From UBA11889 sp002313255 (GTDB taxonomy: Bacteria; Pseudomonadota; Gammaproteobacteria; Pseudomonadales; Azotimanducaceae): a DNA stretch of 26,106 nt. Below the pieces are notes generated by a model, which was given only the letters and a program-made list of their open reading frames with translations, made no database searches and was not told where the DNA came from. A program made the translations under genes and the position numbers. Below, piece after piece: positions 8,558-16,141 of the stretch; the first letter of the stretch is position 1; every line of letters starts with the position of its first letter. The stretch lies in the NCBI GenBank assembly GCA_913045265.1, contig CAJWQX010000043.1, forward strand, positions 1 to 26,106, read 5' to 3'.

Positions 8558-9136
8558 TTGACTGCCGACACGGACCGAGAGTTGGTTCGACGAGTGCAGA
8601 GAGGTGACCGGAGTGCCTTTGATCTGCTCTTTCTCCGTCACCGCCACAAGATTCATGGTCTTGTCAGTCGGTTCGTGCTTCGCGAAGGAGAGATAGACGA
8701 TGTTGTCCAGGAGTCATTTATAAAGGCTTACCGTGCCTTACCTCGTTTTCGACTCGAAAGCGCTTTCTATACATGGTTGTACAGGATCGCGATAAATACG
8801 GCGAAAAATTATATCTCGGCCCAAAATAGGCGCCCCAGCACGTTGCAAGGTGACATTGACGAAATTGAGTTGAGAGAGGCGACGAGCGCACTACGGGAAC
8901 TCGGCGATCCAGAAAATGAATATCTGGCCAGCGAACTCGAAGTAGCTATTCGTAAGGCGCTGGACGCATTACCCAACGATTTAAAGAATGCGGTAACTTT
9001 TCGAGAATTCGATGGTCTAACCTACGAACAGATTGCGGAGATTATGGATTGCCCGGTGGGGACCGTGAGGTCGAGAATCTTTCGGGCAAGGGAAGCGATA
9101 GACAAAAGTATAGGATTTTTGATTCGTGGTGATTAG
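8558..9136 (+). CDS. rpoE: RNA polymerase sigma factor RpoE (AlgU), ECF family
   Basis: ECF sigma factor of 192 residues. Region 2 is QRGDRSAFDLLFLRHRHKI to DDVVQESFIKAYRALPRF, with the WLYRIAINTAKNY block. Region 4 is ALPNDLKNAVTFREFDGLTYEQIAEIMDCPVGTVRSRIFRAR, a helix-turn-helix that reads the -35 element. It directs the envelope-stress regulon and is held inactive by RseA, encoded next. The only reasonable start is TTG 8558, supported by GGAGGG (8547-8552) five bases upstream. The operon rpoE-rseA-rseB runs on without long gaps. I did not see a convincing sigma-E autoregulatory promoter in the short upstream spacer. Confidence 0.97.
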   Translation: MTADTDRELVRRVQRGDRSAFDLLFLRHRHKIHGLVSRFVLREGEIDDVVQESFIKAYRALPRFRLESAFYTWLYRIAINTAKNYISAQNRRPSTLQGDIDEIELREATSALRELGDPENEYLASELEVAIRKALDALPNDLKNAVTFREFDGLTYEQIAEIMDCPVGTVRSRIFRAREAIDKSIGFLIRGD

Positions 9137-9165
9137 AGGAAAATACGGAGCGGCAGTGCGAGCCG

Positions 9166-9705
9166 GTGACTGAAAAGTTTAAAGAGTTCGTATCTGCCAT
9201 GCTCGACGACGAAGCGGAGGAGTTTGAGATTCGACGTGTTATCGGCGAAATCGCTCGTAATTCTGATTTGAAAAGCACGTGGTCGCGTTACCACGTCATC
9301 TCGAGCATCCTCAAACGGGAAGGGCTTTCAAATCTGGAAGAATTGGACATAGGGGAAGCCTCATCCGGCGACAACGGATCTTCGTCCGGTCCAAAGATCC
9401 TGGGAGACCGAACATTGAACAGGCCGTGGCTGCTGAGTCGTGGAACCTTGTTAGCATCGTTGGCTGTGGCGATTGCGGCCCTCGCGATCATCATCACCAT
9501 AAACGATGAAGGAACTACACAGGTCGAACTTGCGGACACGCTCGTTGTGCCAGATCCCATCGTAACGGATGACCGTATTCCTGCAGAGAGTGACATTCTC
9601 CGCGCTGAAGCGTATCTGATCCGGCATGCACAACACGTTTCCATGAACCGTTCCGCTGCGCCTATACCTTTTGTCAAAGTCATCGCGCATGAGACTGAAA
9701 GGTGA
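9166..9705 (+). CDS. rseA: Anti-sigma-E factor RseA (MucA)
   Basis: Inner-membrane protein of 179 residues. The N-terminal cytoplasmic domain matches RseA_N (EFVSAMLDDEAEEFEIRRVI, STWSRYHVISSILK), which clamps the sigma factor. One transmembrane segment lies at about residues 91-113 (LLASLAVAIAALAIIITI). The periplasmic part ends in a conserved stretch (EAYLIRHAQHVS, PFVKVI), where RseB and site-1 protease act in known systems. GTG 9166 is the only in-frame start near the family N-terminus; a GGAG lies 15 bases away, too far for an ideal ribosome site. It sits between rpoE and rseB, as expected. Confidence 0.95.
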   Translation: MTEKFKEFVSAMLDDEAEEFEIRRVIGEIARNSDLKSTWSRYHVISSILKREGLSNLEELDIGEASSGDNGSSSGPKILGDRTLNRPWLLSRGTLLASLAVAIAALAIIITINDEGTTQVELADTLVVPDPIVTDDRIPAESDILRAEAYLIRHAQHVSMNRSAAPIPFVKVIAHETER

Positions 9706-9714
9706 GGCGATGAG

Positions 9715-10698
9715 ATGATCGCTTCGATTTGCCGAAGTACCGTTCTGGTTTTTGTTATTGGTGCGGTAATGGTATGTGGCGCCGAGCGGTCCGCGCTCGA
9801 ATGGCTTGATACCATGAATCGAGGGTTTCGAACCCTCGATTACGATGGGGTATTCAGTTACCAAAGTGGGACAGACCTCACCACACTTCGTGTCGTACAC
9901 GTCGTAATTGACGGCATTGAGCACGAGCGACTCATCCATCTGGATGGGGCGCGGCGCGAATTTATTCGCCGGGGTCTCGAAATCACGCGGATTTTGCAAC
10001 CCAAGGACAAGATTCTAGAACTCGAGAAAGCAGTTCCGCCAACACGCTTTGTTCAGGCCTTTTCGAGGCCGTTAGACGCGATCGACGATCTATATCTGGT
10101 CGAGTTGAACGGTTCGGGTCGAGTGGCCGGCAGACGCGCGATACGATTAAGCATCGTGCCACGTGACCAGGATCGATACGGCGTTGGTATTTGGTTAGAT
10201 CACGCGACGGGATTGCTTTTGCGGTTTGAGCGCTACGACCTGACGGGATCGCGACTCGAACGGTTTCAGTTCGCTCATCTGACGATTGGGGGCATTCCCC
10301 GAACAGCTGTCATTCCAGAAGAGCGTGCTGGTGAGGTCAAAACAACGATGAAACTAGAGTCAAGAGCCGAGCCCCATGCGGAACAGCGGATTCACTGGCG
10401 CCCACAGTGGGTGCCCCGCGGATTCGACAACTATCGTTCGAATATTTCTCAGGCGATGCGTGAGCGCGATGACGTTGACACGTTGATTTACTCAGATGGA
10501 TTTACGGCGTTTTCGGTATTTGTACAAGCAATGCCGAATCGTCGCGAGGTGAATTTCGAACGGCGAAACGGGGCTACGACCGTTGTCACCCGAACGCTTC
10601 AAGGCCCGATGGGCAAGAACCAACTGGTTACCGTCGTGGGCGAAGTACCAGCGAAGACTGCAAAAAAAATAGCTTCAGATATGGTTTATTTTCGTTGA
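9715..10698 (+). CDS. rseB: Periplasmic sigma-E regulator RseB (MucB)
   Basis: Protein of 327 residues, near the E. coli length (318). A signal peptide covers about residues 1-23 (STVLVFVIGAVMVCGA), then the MucB/RseB N-terminal domain resembling LolA/LolB folds begins (WLDTMNRGFRTLDYDGVFSY). A smaller C-terminal domain follows from about residue 220 (WRPQWVPRGF). RseB binds the periplasmic end of RseA, shields it from DegS, and senses mislocalised lipopolysaccharide or lipoprotein. GGTGAGG (9701-9707) lies seven bases before the ATG. A perfect 11-base inverted repeat with a three-base loop lies at 9817-9841 inside the coding sequence. No rseC/mucC or degP/mucD gene follows. Confidence 0.95.
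   Translation: MIASICRSTVLVFVIGAVMVCGAERSALEWLDTMNRGFRTLDYDGVFSYQSGTDLTTLRVVHVVIDGIEHERLIHLDGARREFIRRGLEITRILQPKDKILELEKAVPPTRFVQAFSRPLDAIDDLYLVELNGSGRVAGRRAIRLSIVPRDQDRYGVGIWLDHATGLLLRFERYDLTGSRLERFQFAHLTIGGIPRTAVIPEERAGEVKTTMKLESRAEPHAEQRIHWRPQWVPRGFDNYRSNISQAMRERDDVDTLIYSDGFTAFSVFVQAMPNRREVNFERRNGATTVVTRTLQGPMGKNQLVTVVGEVPAKTAKKIASDMVYFR
9817..9841. repeat. Perfect 11-bp inverted repeat inside rseB
   Basis: Arms AATCGAGGGTT (9817-9827) and AACCCTCGATT (9831-9841) are exact reverse complements separated by TCG. In RNA this would be a very stable hairpin near codon 38 of rseB. It is in frame with coding sequence and encodes NRGFRTLD. Possible roles include slowing ribosomes or setting the mRNA level, but chance cannot be excluded. 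Confidence 0.75.
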
Positions 10699-10883
10699 GC
10701 TGATACCTCCCAATTGGACAATTTTTCGATTCGATGATTATGGCTAGTGATACAGACGCCCGCCGATGAAGATCGATTGTCTGATGTTCGTGGATCGGGT
10801 TCCCTGATCGAACCGGCAACACCCTCGCGAATAGTCGTCGAAACACGTTAAGCTCCGCGACTGCCGTCGTAAACAAGAATGTT
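10699..10883 (+). other. 185-base gene-free spacer between rseB and lepA
   Basis: No reading frame here resembles a known protein. The position is where mucC or a mucD/degP-like protease gene stands in related operons, but no remnant of either is recognisable. An imperfect inverted repeat (CGGGTTC / GAACCGG around 10797-10817) lacks a T-run. A weak promoter-like pair (TGGACA 10715-10720, GATTAT 10736-10741) has 15-base spacing, too short to trust. Confidence 0.5.
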
Positions 10884-12680
10884 GTGACTCGTATAGATCG
10901 AACCCGCAACTTCTCCATCATCGCTCATATTGACCATGGCAAGTCCACACTTTCTGATCGTTTGATTCAGCTTTGTGGAGGCCTTAACGATCGCGAGATG
11001 GAGGATCAGGTACTCGACTCGATGGAGCTCGAGCGAGAACGCGGCATCACTATTAAGTCCCAAAGTGTTGCATTGGAATACAAGAGTGCCGATGGCGAGA
11101 CGTATCACCTTAACTTTATTGATACCCCTGGACATGTTGATTTCAGTTACGAGGTTTCGCGTTCGCTCGCCGCGTGCGAAGGCGCGTTGTTGGTCGTGGA
11201 TGCAGCTCAGGGCGTTGAGGCTCAGTCCGTCGCCAATTGCTATACAGCGATCGAACAAGGTCTGGAAGTGATTCCGGTTTTAAATAAAATCGACTTACTG
11301 CAAGCCGATCCCGAGCGGGTGGCGGAAGAAATTGAAAATATTATCGGATTGCCTTCGGAAGGTATTATCGAAGTAAGCGCTAAGACTGGGCTCGGGATCG
11401 AGCCGTTGCTTGAACAGCTGATCGCCGACATTCCGGCACCTCGTGGAGACCGAGATTCGGGGCTGCGGGCTCTCGTGGTCGACTCGTGGTTTGATAACTA
11501 TTTAGGGATTGTGTCTTTGGTTCGTGTGTTTGGCGGACACGTGAAACGTGGTGATCGGATTTTCGCGAATTCTGTCGGGAAGATACATGTCGTTGACGAG
11601 GTGGGGGTATTTACACCGAAGCGAGAAGTTCGAGCCGAACTCGCGGCTGGGGATGTTGGTTATGTCGTTGCCGGAATAAAAGATATTCGCGGTGCGCCGG
11701 TTGGTGACACACTTCTTCAGGAAGGGGCGAACGAGCTACCGGTCCCCGGATTTGAACGCGTTAAGCCGCAAGTGTTTGCCGGAATGTTTCCGGTTAGTTC
11801 CGACGATTTTGAAGCGTTTCGGGATGCATTAGCTAAGCTTCGGTTGAATGATGCGTCGTTGCAATATGAGCCGGAGACGTCGGACGCCCTGGGGCATGGT
11901 TTTCGTTGTGGATTTCTGGGGATGCTCCACATGGAGATCGTCCAGGAACGACTTGAGCGCGAATACGACATTGAGTTAATCACGTCAGCTCCTACGGTGG
12001 TCTATCAAGTGACCACAAGGCAAGGTGAAACGATTCAGATAGATAATCCATCTCAACTTCCGGAGCCGGGCAGCATTGCGGAGATGCAAGAGCCTATCGC
12101 TCTCGTCAATATCCTCTTACCCCAGGAACATGTTGGAAATGTCATATCGCTTTGCGTCGAACGCCGCGGCGTACAAAAGAACATGGAATATACGCGCGGG
12201 CAGGTCTCGCTCACATATACGATACCGATGAGCGAGGTAGTCATGGATTTTTTTGACCGACTTAAATCGATCAGTCGTGGGTTCGCGTCGTTAGATTATG
12301 GTTTCCATTCCTTCGAAGTGGCGCCGTTAGTTCGACTTGATATTTTGATTAACGGTGAACGTGTCGACGCGTTGGCCGTCATAACGCACAAAGACGAGGC
12401 ACAAACTCGAGGGCGTAAGCTCGTCGAGACGATGCGCGAGTTAATCCCAAGGCAATTATTTGATGTGGCGATTCAGGCGGCGATTGGAGGTCACGTTGTT
12501 TCGAGACAAACCGTGAAAGCGTTACGTAAGAATGTGACCTCGAAATGTTATGGGGGTGATGTGACGCGCAAGAAGAAACTGCTCGAAAAACAAAAAGCAG
12601 GGAAAAAACGAATGAAACAAGTGGGACGGGTGGAAATCCCCCAGGAAGCGTTCCTGGCCGCTTTGAAGATTGAGCGTTAA
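10884..12680 (+). CDS. lepA: Elongation factor 4 (LepA), ribosome-associated GTPase
   Basis: Complete protein of 598 residues (E. coli 599). G1 AHIDHGKS is at residues 14-21, G3 DTPGH at 80-84 and G4 NKID at 134-137. Domains II and III follow, then the LepA-specific C-terminal domain ending in VTSKCYGGDVTRKKKLLEKQKAGKKRMK. LepA binds ribosomes and affects initiation or 30S biogenesis; its physiological role is still debated. GTG 10884 aligns with the family N-terminus (TRNFSIIAHIDHGKS); no good ribosome site is seen before it. A 185-base spacer precedes it. lepB, normally next, is missing. Confidence 0.97.
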   Translation: MTRIDRTRNFSIIAHIDHGKSTLSDRLIQLCGGLNDREMEDQVLDSMELERERGITIKSQSVALEYKSADGETYHLNFIDTPGHVDFSYEVSRSLAACEGALLVVDAAQGVEAQSVANCYTAIEQGLEVIPVLNKIDLLQADPERVAEEIENIIGLPSEGIIEVSAKTGLGIEPLLEQLIADIPAPRGDRDSGLRALVVDSWFDNYLGIVSLVRVFGGHVKRGDRIFANSVGKIHVVDEVGVFTPKREVRAELAAGDVGYVVAGIKDIRGAPVGDTLLQEGANELPVPGFERVKPQVFAGMFPVSSDDFEAFRDALAKLRLNDASLQYEPETSDALGHGFRCGFLGMLHMEIVQERLEREYDIELITSAPTVVYQVTTRQGETIQIDNPSQLPEPGSIAEMQEPIALVNILLPQEHVGNVISLCVERRGVQKNMEYTRGQVSLTYTIPMSEVVMDFFDRLKSISRGFASLDYGFHSFEVAPLVRLDILINGERVDALAVITHKDEAQTRGRKLVETMRELIPRQLFDVAIQAAIGGHVVSRQTVKALRKNVTSKCYGGDVTRKKKLLEKQKAGKKRMKQVGRVEIPQEAFLAALKIER

Positions 12681-12742
12681 CGACGATTTCGTAACAAGAG
12701 ATTGCAACACTGCTTTTGTCAGCAGAGTATCGATTTCAAGAT

Positions 12743-12751
12743 TGCTATAGT
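12743..12751 (+). promoter_or_regulatory. Possible extended -10 promoter for rnc-era-recO
   Basis: TGC followed by TATAGT fits an extended -10 with five of six matches to TATAAT. TTGTCA at 12716-12721 resembles a -35 but is 24 bases away, too far for standard spacing. The predicted start would give a leader of about 24 bases before the rnc TTG. The 101-base lepA-rnc spacer holds no gene. Inference only. Confidence 0.4.
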
Positions 12752-12781
12752 GTTACTAGTGAGACGTAAAGCCCATCTGCC

Positions 12782-13453
12782 TTGACTATCAAGGCCCTCC
12801 AGCACCGAATTGGTTACAACTTTCGGGATCCGGCGATTCTCAAGTCTGCGTTGACGCATCGGAGTGCGGGTAGAGATAACAACGAACGGCTCGAATTTCT
12901 CGGCGATGCCGCGCTGGGGTTTGCCATTGCAGATGCGTTGTACGCCCGTTTTGCCGAAGCCTCGGAGGCTGACCTGACTCTAATGAGGGTTGAGCTCGTG
13001 CGTGGCAGTACGTTAGCTCTGGTTGCTCAAGAAATTGATTTGGGTAACTGTCTATCCCTAGGTGCGGGCGAACTGAAGAGTGGTGGGCGGAACCGCGATT
13101 CCATCCTAGCGGATGCGTTAGAGGCGATTATTGGCGCGGTGGTGCGTGATGGCGGCTATGTTGCTGCTCGGGACGTGATTGTACGGTTGCTCAAGGGTCG
13201 TTTGGAGTTAGTGCAAGAACACCCTATCAAGGATCCGAAAACCCTCCTGCAAGAGGAACTGCAGGGTCAAGGGGACGATCTACCGTATTACCACGTTGTC
13301 GAAAACACTGGGGACGCGCACGATCGTCGGTATCGCGTCGAGTGTCGCGTAGATTCGCGCAAACTTGTTGCTTTCGGAGCGGGAACGTCGCGTCGAGACG
13401 CCGAAAAAGAAGCCGCACAAGCGATGTTGAAAGAGTTGGGAAAGCGTGAATAA
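12782..13453 (+). CDS. rnc: Ribonuclease III
   Basis: Protein of 223 residues (E. coli 226). The catalytic signature ERLEFLGDA is at about residues 35-43, with the second acidic block DALEAIIGAVVRD near 108-120. A double-stranded-RNA-binding domain occupies about residues 150-222 (DPKTLLQEELQGQ, GTSRRDAEKEAAQAML). It cleaves double-stranded RNA in rRNA precursors and some mRNAs. The only available start is TTG 12782, since an in-frame TAA lies at 12767-12769 and no ATG or GTG comes between. It overlaps era by eight bases, indicating coupled translation, as in the rnc-era-recO operon of E. coli. Confidence 0.96.
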   Translation: MTIKALQHRIGYNFRDPAILKSALTHRSAGRDNNERLEFLGDAALGFAIADALYARFAEASEADLTLMRVELVRGSTLALVAQEIDLGNCLSLGAGELKSGGRNRDSILADALEAIIGAVVRDGGYVAARDVIVRLLKGRLELVQEHPIKDPKTLLQEELQGQGDDLPYYHVVENTGDAHDRRYRVECRVDSRKLVAFGAGTSRRDAEKEAAQAMLKELGKRE

Positions 13454-14345
13454 AACCCGGTGCGGATACGCGGGCATTGTAGGACGGCCAAACGTCGGTA
13501 AATCGACATTGTTGAACCACCTCATGGGAACCAAACTTTCCATTACTTCGCGGAAGCCGCAGACCACGCGGATTAACCTTATAGGGATCTCTACTCGAGA
13601 CGAGACTCAAATAATTTTTGTCGATACCCCGGGATTACGTAGTCTAGGACCGGATCCAAATGGGCGAAAAATCAACAGGTACATGTCGAATCAAGCCATG
13701 GCGGCGGTCGAGGATGTTGATCTGGCGGTACTGTTGGTCGATGCGCGAGGATGGACAGAGGCTGACGAGACTGTGTTGACACTGATTAAGCGCGAAGGCG
13801 TTACTACAATCTGTGGGATCAACAAAATCGATCGATTGGTCCGCAAAGACCTTCTACTTCCTCTTATAAATGAGATTCAAGACAAACACGCTTTCGAAGC
13901 CATCATCCCATTGTCGGCTCTCCATCGACAGGGACTTGACGATCTGTCCGCAGAAATTGCCCGCCTAATGCCAGAGGGACCACATCTTTTTGATTCCGAT
14001 GCCTTGACCGATCGACCATTGGTATTTTTGGTTGCAGAAGCGATTCGAGAGAAACTAATGCGGCAGTTGGGCGACGAACTACCTCACCGTGCCACGGTCG
14101 TCGTGGAGCGCTATGACGCTGGCGAAATTCTCACAGAAGTTGATGCGGTCATTTACGTCGAACGTCAGAGCCAAAAAGCTATCGTTATCGGCCGGGGTGG
14201 AAAACGACTCAAGGCAATCGGCCAGGAAGCTCGAGGTAATATTGAGGATCTAGCTGGCGGAAAGGTCATGTTGAATCTTTGGGTAAAGGTGCAACCGGGC
14301 TGGTCGAACAATGACGAACTGTTGGCAAGATTTGGTTATCGTTGA
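13446..14345 (+). CDS. era: GTPase Era, 16S rRNA maturation
   Basis: Protein of 299 residues (E. coli 301). The GTPase domain has G1 GRPNVGKS at residues 13-20, G3 DTPG near 59 and G4 NKID near 126. The C-terminal KH domain (VIGRGGKRLKAIGQEAR) lies near residues 247-265, and the typical WVKVQPGWSNNDELLARFGY end is intact. Era binds the 3' end of 16S rRNA and couples 30S assembly to growth. GTG 13446 lies inside the end of rnc. The stop overlaps the recO start as TTGA. Nothing unusual in the sequence. Confidence 0.97.
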   Translation: MNKTRCGYAGIVGRPNVGKSTLLNHLMGTKLSITSRKPQTTRINLIGISTRDETQIIFVDTPGLRSLGPDPNGRKINRYMSNQAMAAVEDVDLAVLLVDARGWTEADETVLTLIKREGVTTICGINKIDRLVRKDLLLPLINEIQDKHAFEAIIPLSALHRQGLDDLSAEIARLMPEGPHLFDSDALTDRPLVFLVAEAIREKLMRQLGDELPHRATVVVERYDAGEILTEVDAVIYVERQSQKAIVIGRGGKRLKAIGQEARGNIEDLAGGKVMLNLWVKVQPGWSNNDELLARFGYR

Positions 14346-15040
14346 CCGATCGCCAGCGTAGACAGCCTGGGTATGTCCTGCATCGTCGAGCTTATCGAGA
14401 GACCAGCTATCTTGCCGACATCTTGAGCCCTGAGTTCGGTCGTCTCGCCGGTGTTTTTCGGGGCGCGAGAAAGAAGCAAGGAGGATCGCTCGAACCCTTT
14501 ATACGTTACGGGTTGGCGTGGCATGGGAAAGGGCAGATGGTCACGGTGACGTCGTACGATATCGAGATCGAACATTCACTGCGAGATCGTTACCTCTACG
14601 CGGGTCTTTATTTAAACGAACTGATCGTCCGTGCGTTGCCGGTTGAGGTATCTGCGCCGCCGCTTTTTCACGCATACGACAACGCGATTACGGGTCTCGC
14701 ACGCCGTGACACATTAGAACCGGTACTGCGCACTTTTGAACGGACTCTGCTCCGCGAGTCAGGCTATGATCTCCTCTTCAACTACGACTACACCACGGGG
14801 GATGTCATTGCCCCCGACAGGTATTATCGATTTGTACCGAACGTTGGGTTCGAATCGATACAGAAAACATCCGACGCTCTTTCTGGCAGAGTTCTCTTAG
14901 CGATCGCGGATGACGATTATGCAAAGACCGAGACACGCCGGGTCGCCAAACACGTACTTCGCAGCGCGCTAAAACCGCTGCTAGGAGACCGTCCTTTGGC
15001 GTCGCGTCAGTTCTTTCGCGGTTCTAATCATGCCGTCTAG
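14342..15040 (+). CDS. recO: DNA repair protein RecO
   Basis: Protein of 232 residues (E. coli 242). The N-terminal OB fold (GYVLHRRAYRETSYLADILSPEFG, GVFRGARK) is followed by the helical domain with YAGLYLNELIVRAL and FERTLLRESGYDLLFNYD. RecO anneals single-stranded DNA and loads RecA with RecR in gap repair. There is no zinc-binding Cys cluster, as in many gammaproteobacterial RecO proteins. TTG 14342 overlaps the era stop. The stop TAG lies inside a 14-base palindrome (15032-15045). The usual next gene pdxJ is absent. Confidence 0.93.
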   Translation: MTDRQRRQPGYVLHRRAYRETSYLADILSPEFGRLAGVFRGARKKQGGSLEPFIRYGLAWHGKGQMVTVTSYDIEIEHSLRDRYLYAGLYLNELIVRALPVEVSAPPLFHAYDNAITGLARRDTLEPVLRTFERTLLRESGYDLLFNYDYTTGDVIAPDRYYRFVPNVGFESIQKTSDALSGRVLLAIADDDYAKTETRRVAKHVLRSALKPLLGDRPLASRQFFRGSNHAV

Positions 15041-15084
15041 ACGGCGATAACCGCGGACGGTTACGGAATCGGGACGGCTGTCCA
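15032..15084. repeat. Cluster of inverted repeats after recO
   Basis: Three inverted repeats lie within about 50 bases. GCCGTCTAGACGGC (15032-15045) is a perfect 14-base palindrome containing the recO stop. TAACCG (15048-15053) pairs with CGGTTA (15058-15063) across the tetraloop CGGA. GGAC and GTCC pair around GGCT at about 15072-15083. No T-run follows, so a standard intrinsic terminator is not supported. The cluster sits exactly at the junction between recO and the rlmD remnant. Confidence 0.6.
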
Positions 15085-15117
15085 ATAGATAACGAATTAA
15101 CGGAGGCAGACTATAAA

Positions 15118-15345
15118 ATGTTGTTGGATCCCCCTGGCTTGGCCGCGGGACCGGAGTTCGCGCGATTCGCCCATCGGGCGAAACGGGTGGTGTATGTTTC
15201 TTGTAATCCGACCACGTTTGCTGATGACGCAGCCGTACTTGATCGAATTGGATGTCAACTCAAAAGAGCCCGGGTCTTCGATATGTTCGCGCATACAAAT
15301 CACGTAGAAATAGTTGGTAGTTTTGGTCGGTTAGAGCGTTCTTGA
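15118..15345 (+). pseudogene. C-terminal remnant of RlmD-type 23S rRNA (uracil-5-)-methyltransferase
   Basis: A 75-codon frame (ATG 15118 to TGA 15345) matches the last part of RlmD/RumA, normally over 400 residues. It keeps the DPP motif (LLDPP), VVYVSCNPTTFADDA with the catalytic-loop Cys, and the DMFAHTNHVE end. The conserved Arg after DPP seems replaced (DPPGLAAG). The frame is open back to 15028, and residues just before the ATG (LTEADYK) may also belong. The TRAM, Fe-S and most of the methyltransferase domain are absent and not found in the neighbouring frames. It is most simply a deletion remnant; GGAGG at 15102-15106 could still allow expression. A whole rlmD elsewhere in the genome is possible. 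Confidence 0.75.
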
Positions 15346-15370
15346 CGAATGCTGTGAACGTTCGTTTAAA
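15342..15370 (+). promoter_or_regulatory. Probable sigma-70-type promoter for adk
   Basis: TTGACG (15342-15347, five of six matches) and TTTAAA (15365-15370, four of six) are separated by the ideal 17 bases. The site overlaps the end of the rlmD remnant and would give a leader of about 100 bases before adk. A second -10-like TAAAAT (15391-15396) lacks a good -35. Confidence 0.5.
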
Positions 15371-15475
15371 GACCGCGAACTGTATACGAGTAAAATGGAT
15401 CCTTTTGTTAATCTGACCGGTAGCGTGAGCGCCCAGGCGACTCTTTGCGCGCCTTAGTTTGTTGGAGATTTGCCC

Positions 15476-16111
15476 ATGAATTTGATCCTACTTGGACCGC
15501 CGGGCGCCGGGAAAGGGACGCAGGCCCACGCAATTTGCGCGAGGTTTAGCATTCCTCAGATATCGACAGGGGACATGCTGCGTGCGGCCATTGCCGCAGG
15601 GTCGATCTTGGGACAGCGAGTGAAGTCGATTATGGACGCGGGTGAGTTGGTATCGGATAACGTGATCCTCGAGCTCATTACGGAGCGTTTGCTGGAGCCC
15701 GACTGCAAAAGTGGGTTCCTATTCGACGGTTTTCCGAGAACGATCCCTCAAGCAGAGGCGCTTACGTCGAATGGCATTGCCCTCGACCATGTTCTGGAGA
15801 TTGATGTGTCCGATGAAGAAGTGATTCGGCGGATCACTGGAAGGCGAATACATGAAGCAAGTGGCCGCGTTTATCACGTTGTGTTTAATCCACCTGACGT
15901 GGAGGGTAAGGACGATCAAACGGGGGATATGTTGGTGCAGCGAGTTGATGACGCGAAAGAAACTGTCAAAGAACGTCTTAAGGTTTATCACGATCAAACT
16001 CGACCCCTCGTTGAGTACTATCGCGACAGTACGGTTAGATACTCAAAGATTCGTGGAACAGGATCCGTCCAGGACATTACCAAGAATGTATTTGAAGCGT
16101 TAAATGATTGA
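15476..16111 (+). CDS. adk: Adenylate kinase
   Basis: Protein of 211 residues interconverting ATP plus AMP with two ADP. The P-loop GPPGAGKGT is at residues 7-15, STGDMLR with the AMP-binding Arg near 30-36, and FDGFPRT near 84-90. The long LID domain (GRRIHEASGRVYHVVFNPP) lacks zinc-binding cysteines, as in Gram-negative enzymes. ATG 15476 is chosen over an in-frame TTG at 15470 because GGAG (15464-15467) is eight bases upstream of it and the family begins with this Met. It converges on moeA with only 30 bases between stops. A probable promoter lies upstream. Confidence 0.97.
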   Translation: MNLILLGPPGAGKGTQAHAICARFSIPQISTGDMLRAAIAAGSILGQRVKSIMDAGELVSDNVILELITERLLEPDCKSGFLFDGFPRTIPQAEALTSNGIALDHVLEIDVSDEEVIRRITGRRIHEASGRVYHVVFNPPDVEGKDDQTGDMLVQRVDDAKETVKERLKVYHDQTRPLVEYYRDSTVRYSKIRGTGSVQDITKNVFEALND

Positions 16112-16141
16112 ACGGGACTGCGCGCGGTACAGTTTCCCACC

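Noticed and set aside
9821..9837. GAGGG-TTTCGAA-CCCTC looks like a tRNA T-arm
   Set aside because: The loop does not keep the TTCRA order at the right positions, no acceptor or anticodon arm is nearby, and the stretch is in frame within rseB.
10714..10741. Promoter for lepA (TGGACA with GATTAT)
   Set aside because: The spacing is 15 bases and both boxes match only moderately; not better than chance in AT-rich spacer.
15030..15040. Resemblance of ATGCCGTCT to the Neisseria DNA uptake sequence
   Set aside because: Only the first nine bases agree, the rest differs, no second copy was noticed in the window, and the gene content is gammaproteobacterial.
15114..15402. Short direct repeat (TAAAATG, then GGATCC) on both sides of the rlmD remnant
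   Set aside because: The two copies (15114-15131 and 15391-15402) differ by an internal six-base gap and consist of short AT-rich and restriction-site-like words, so chance is sufficient.
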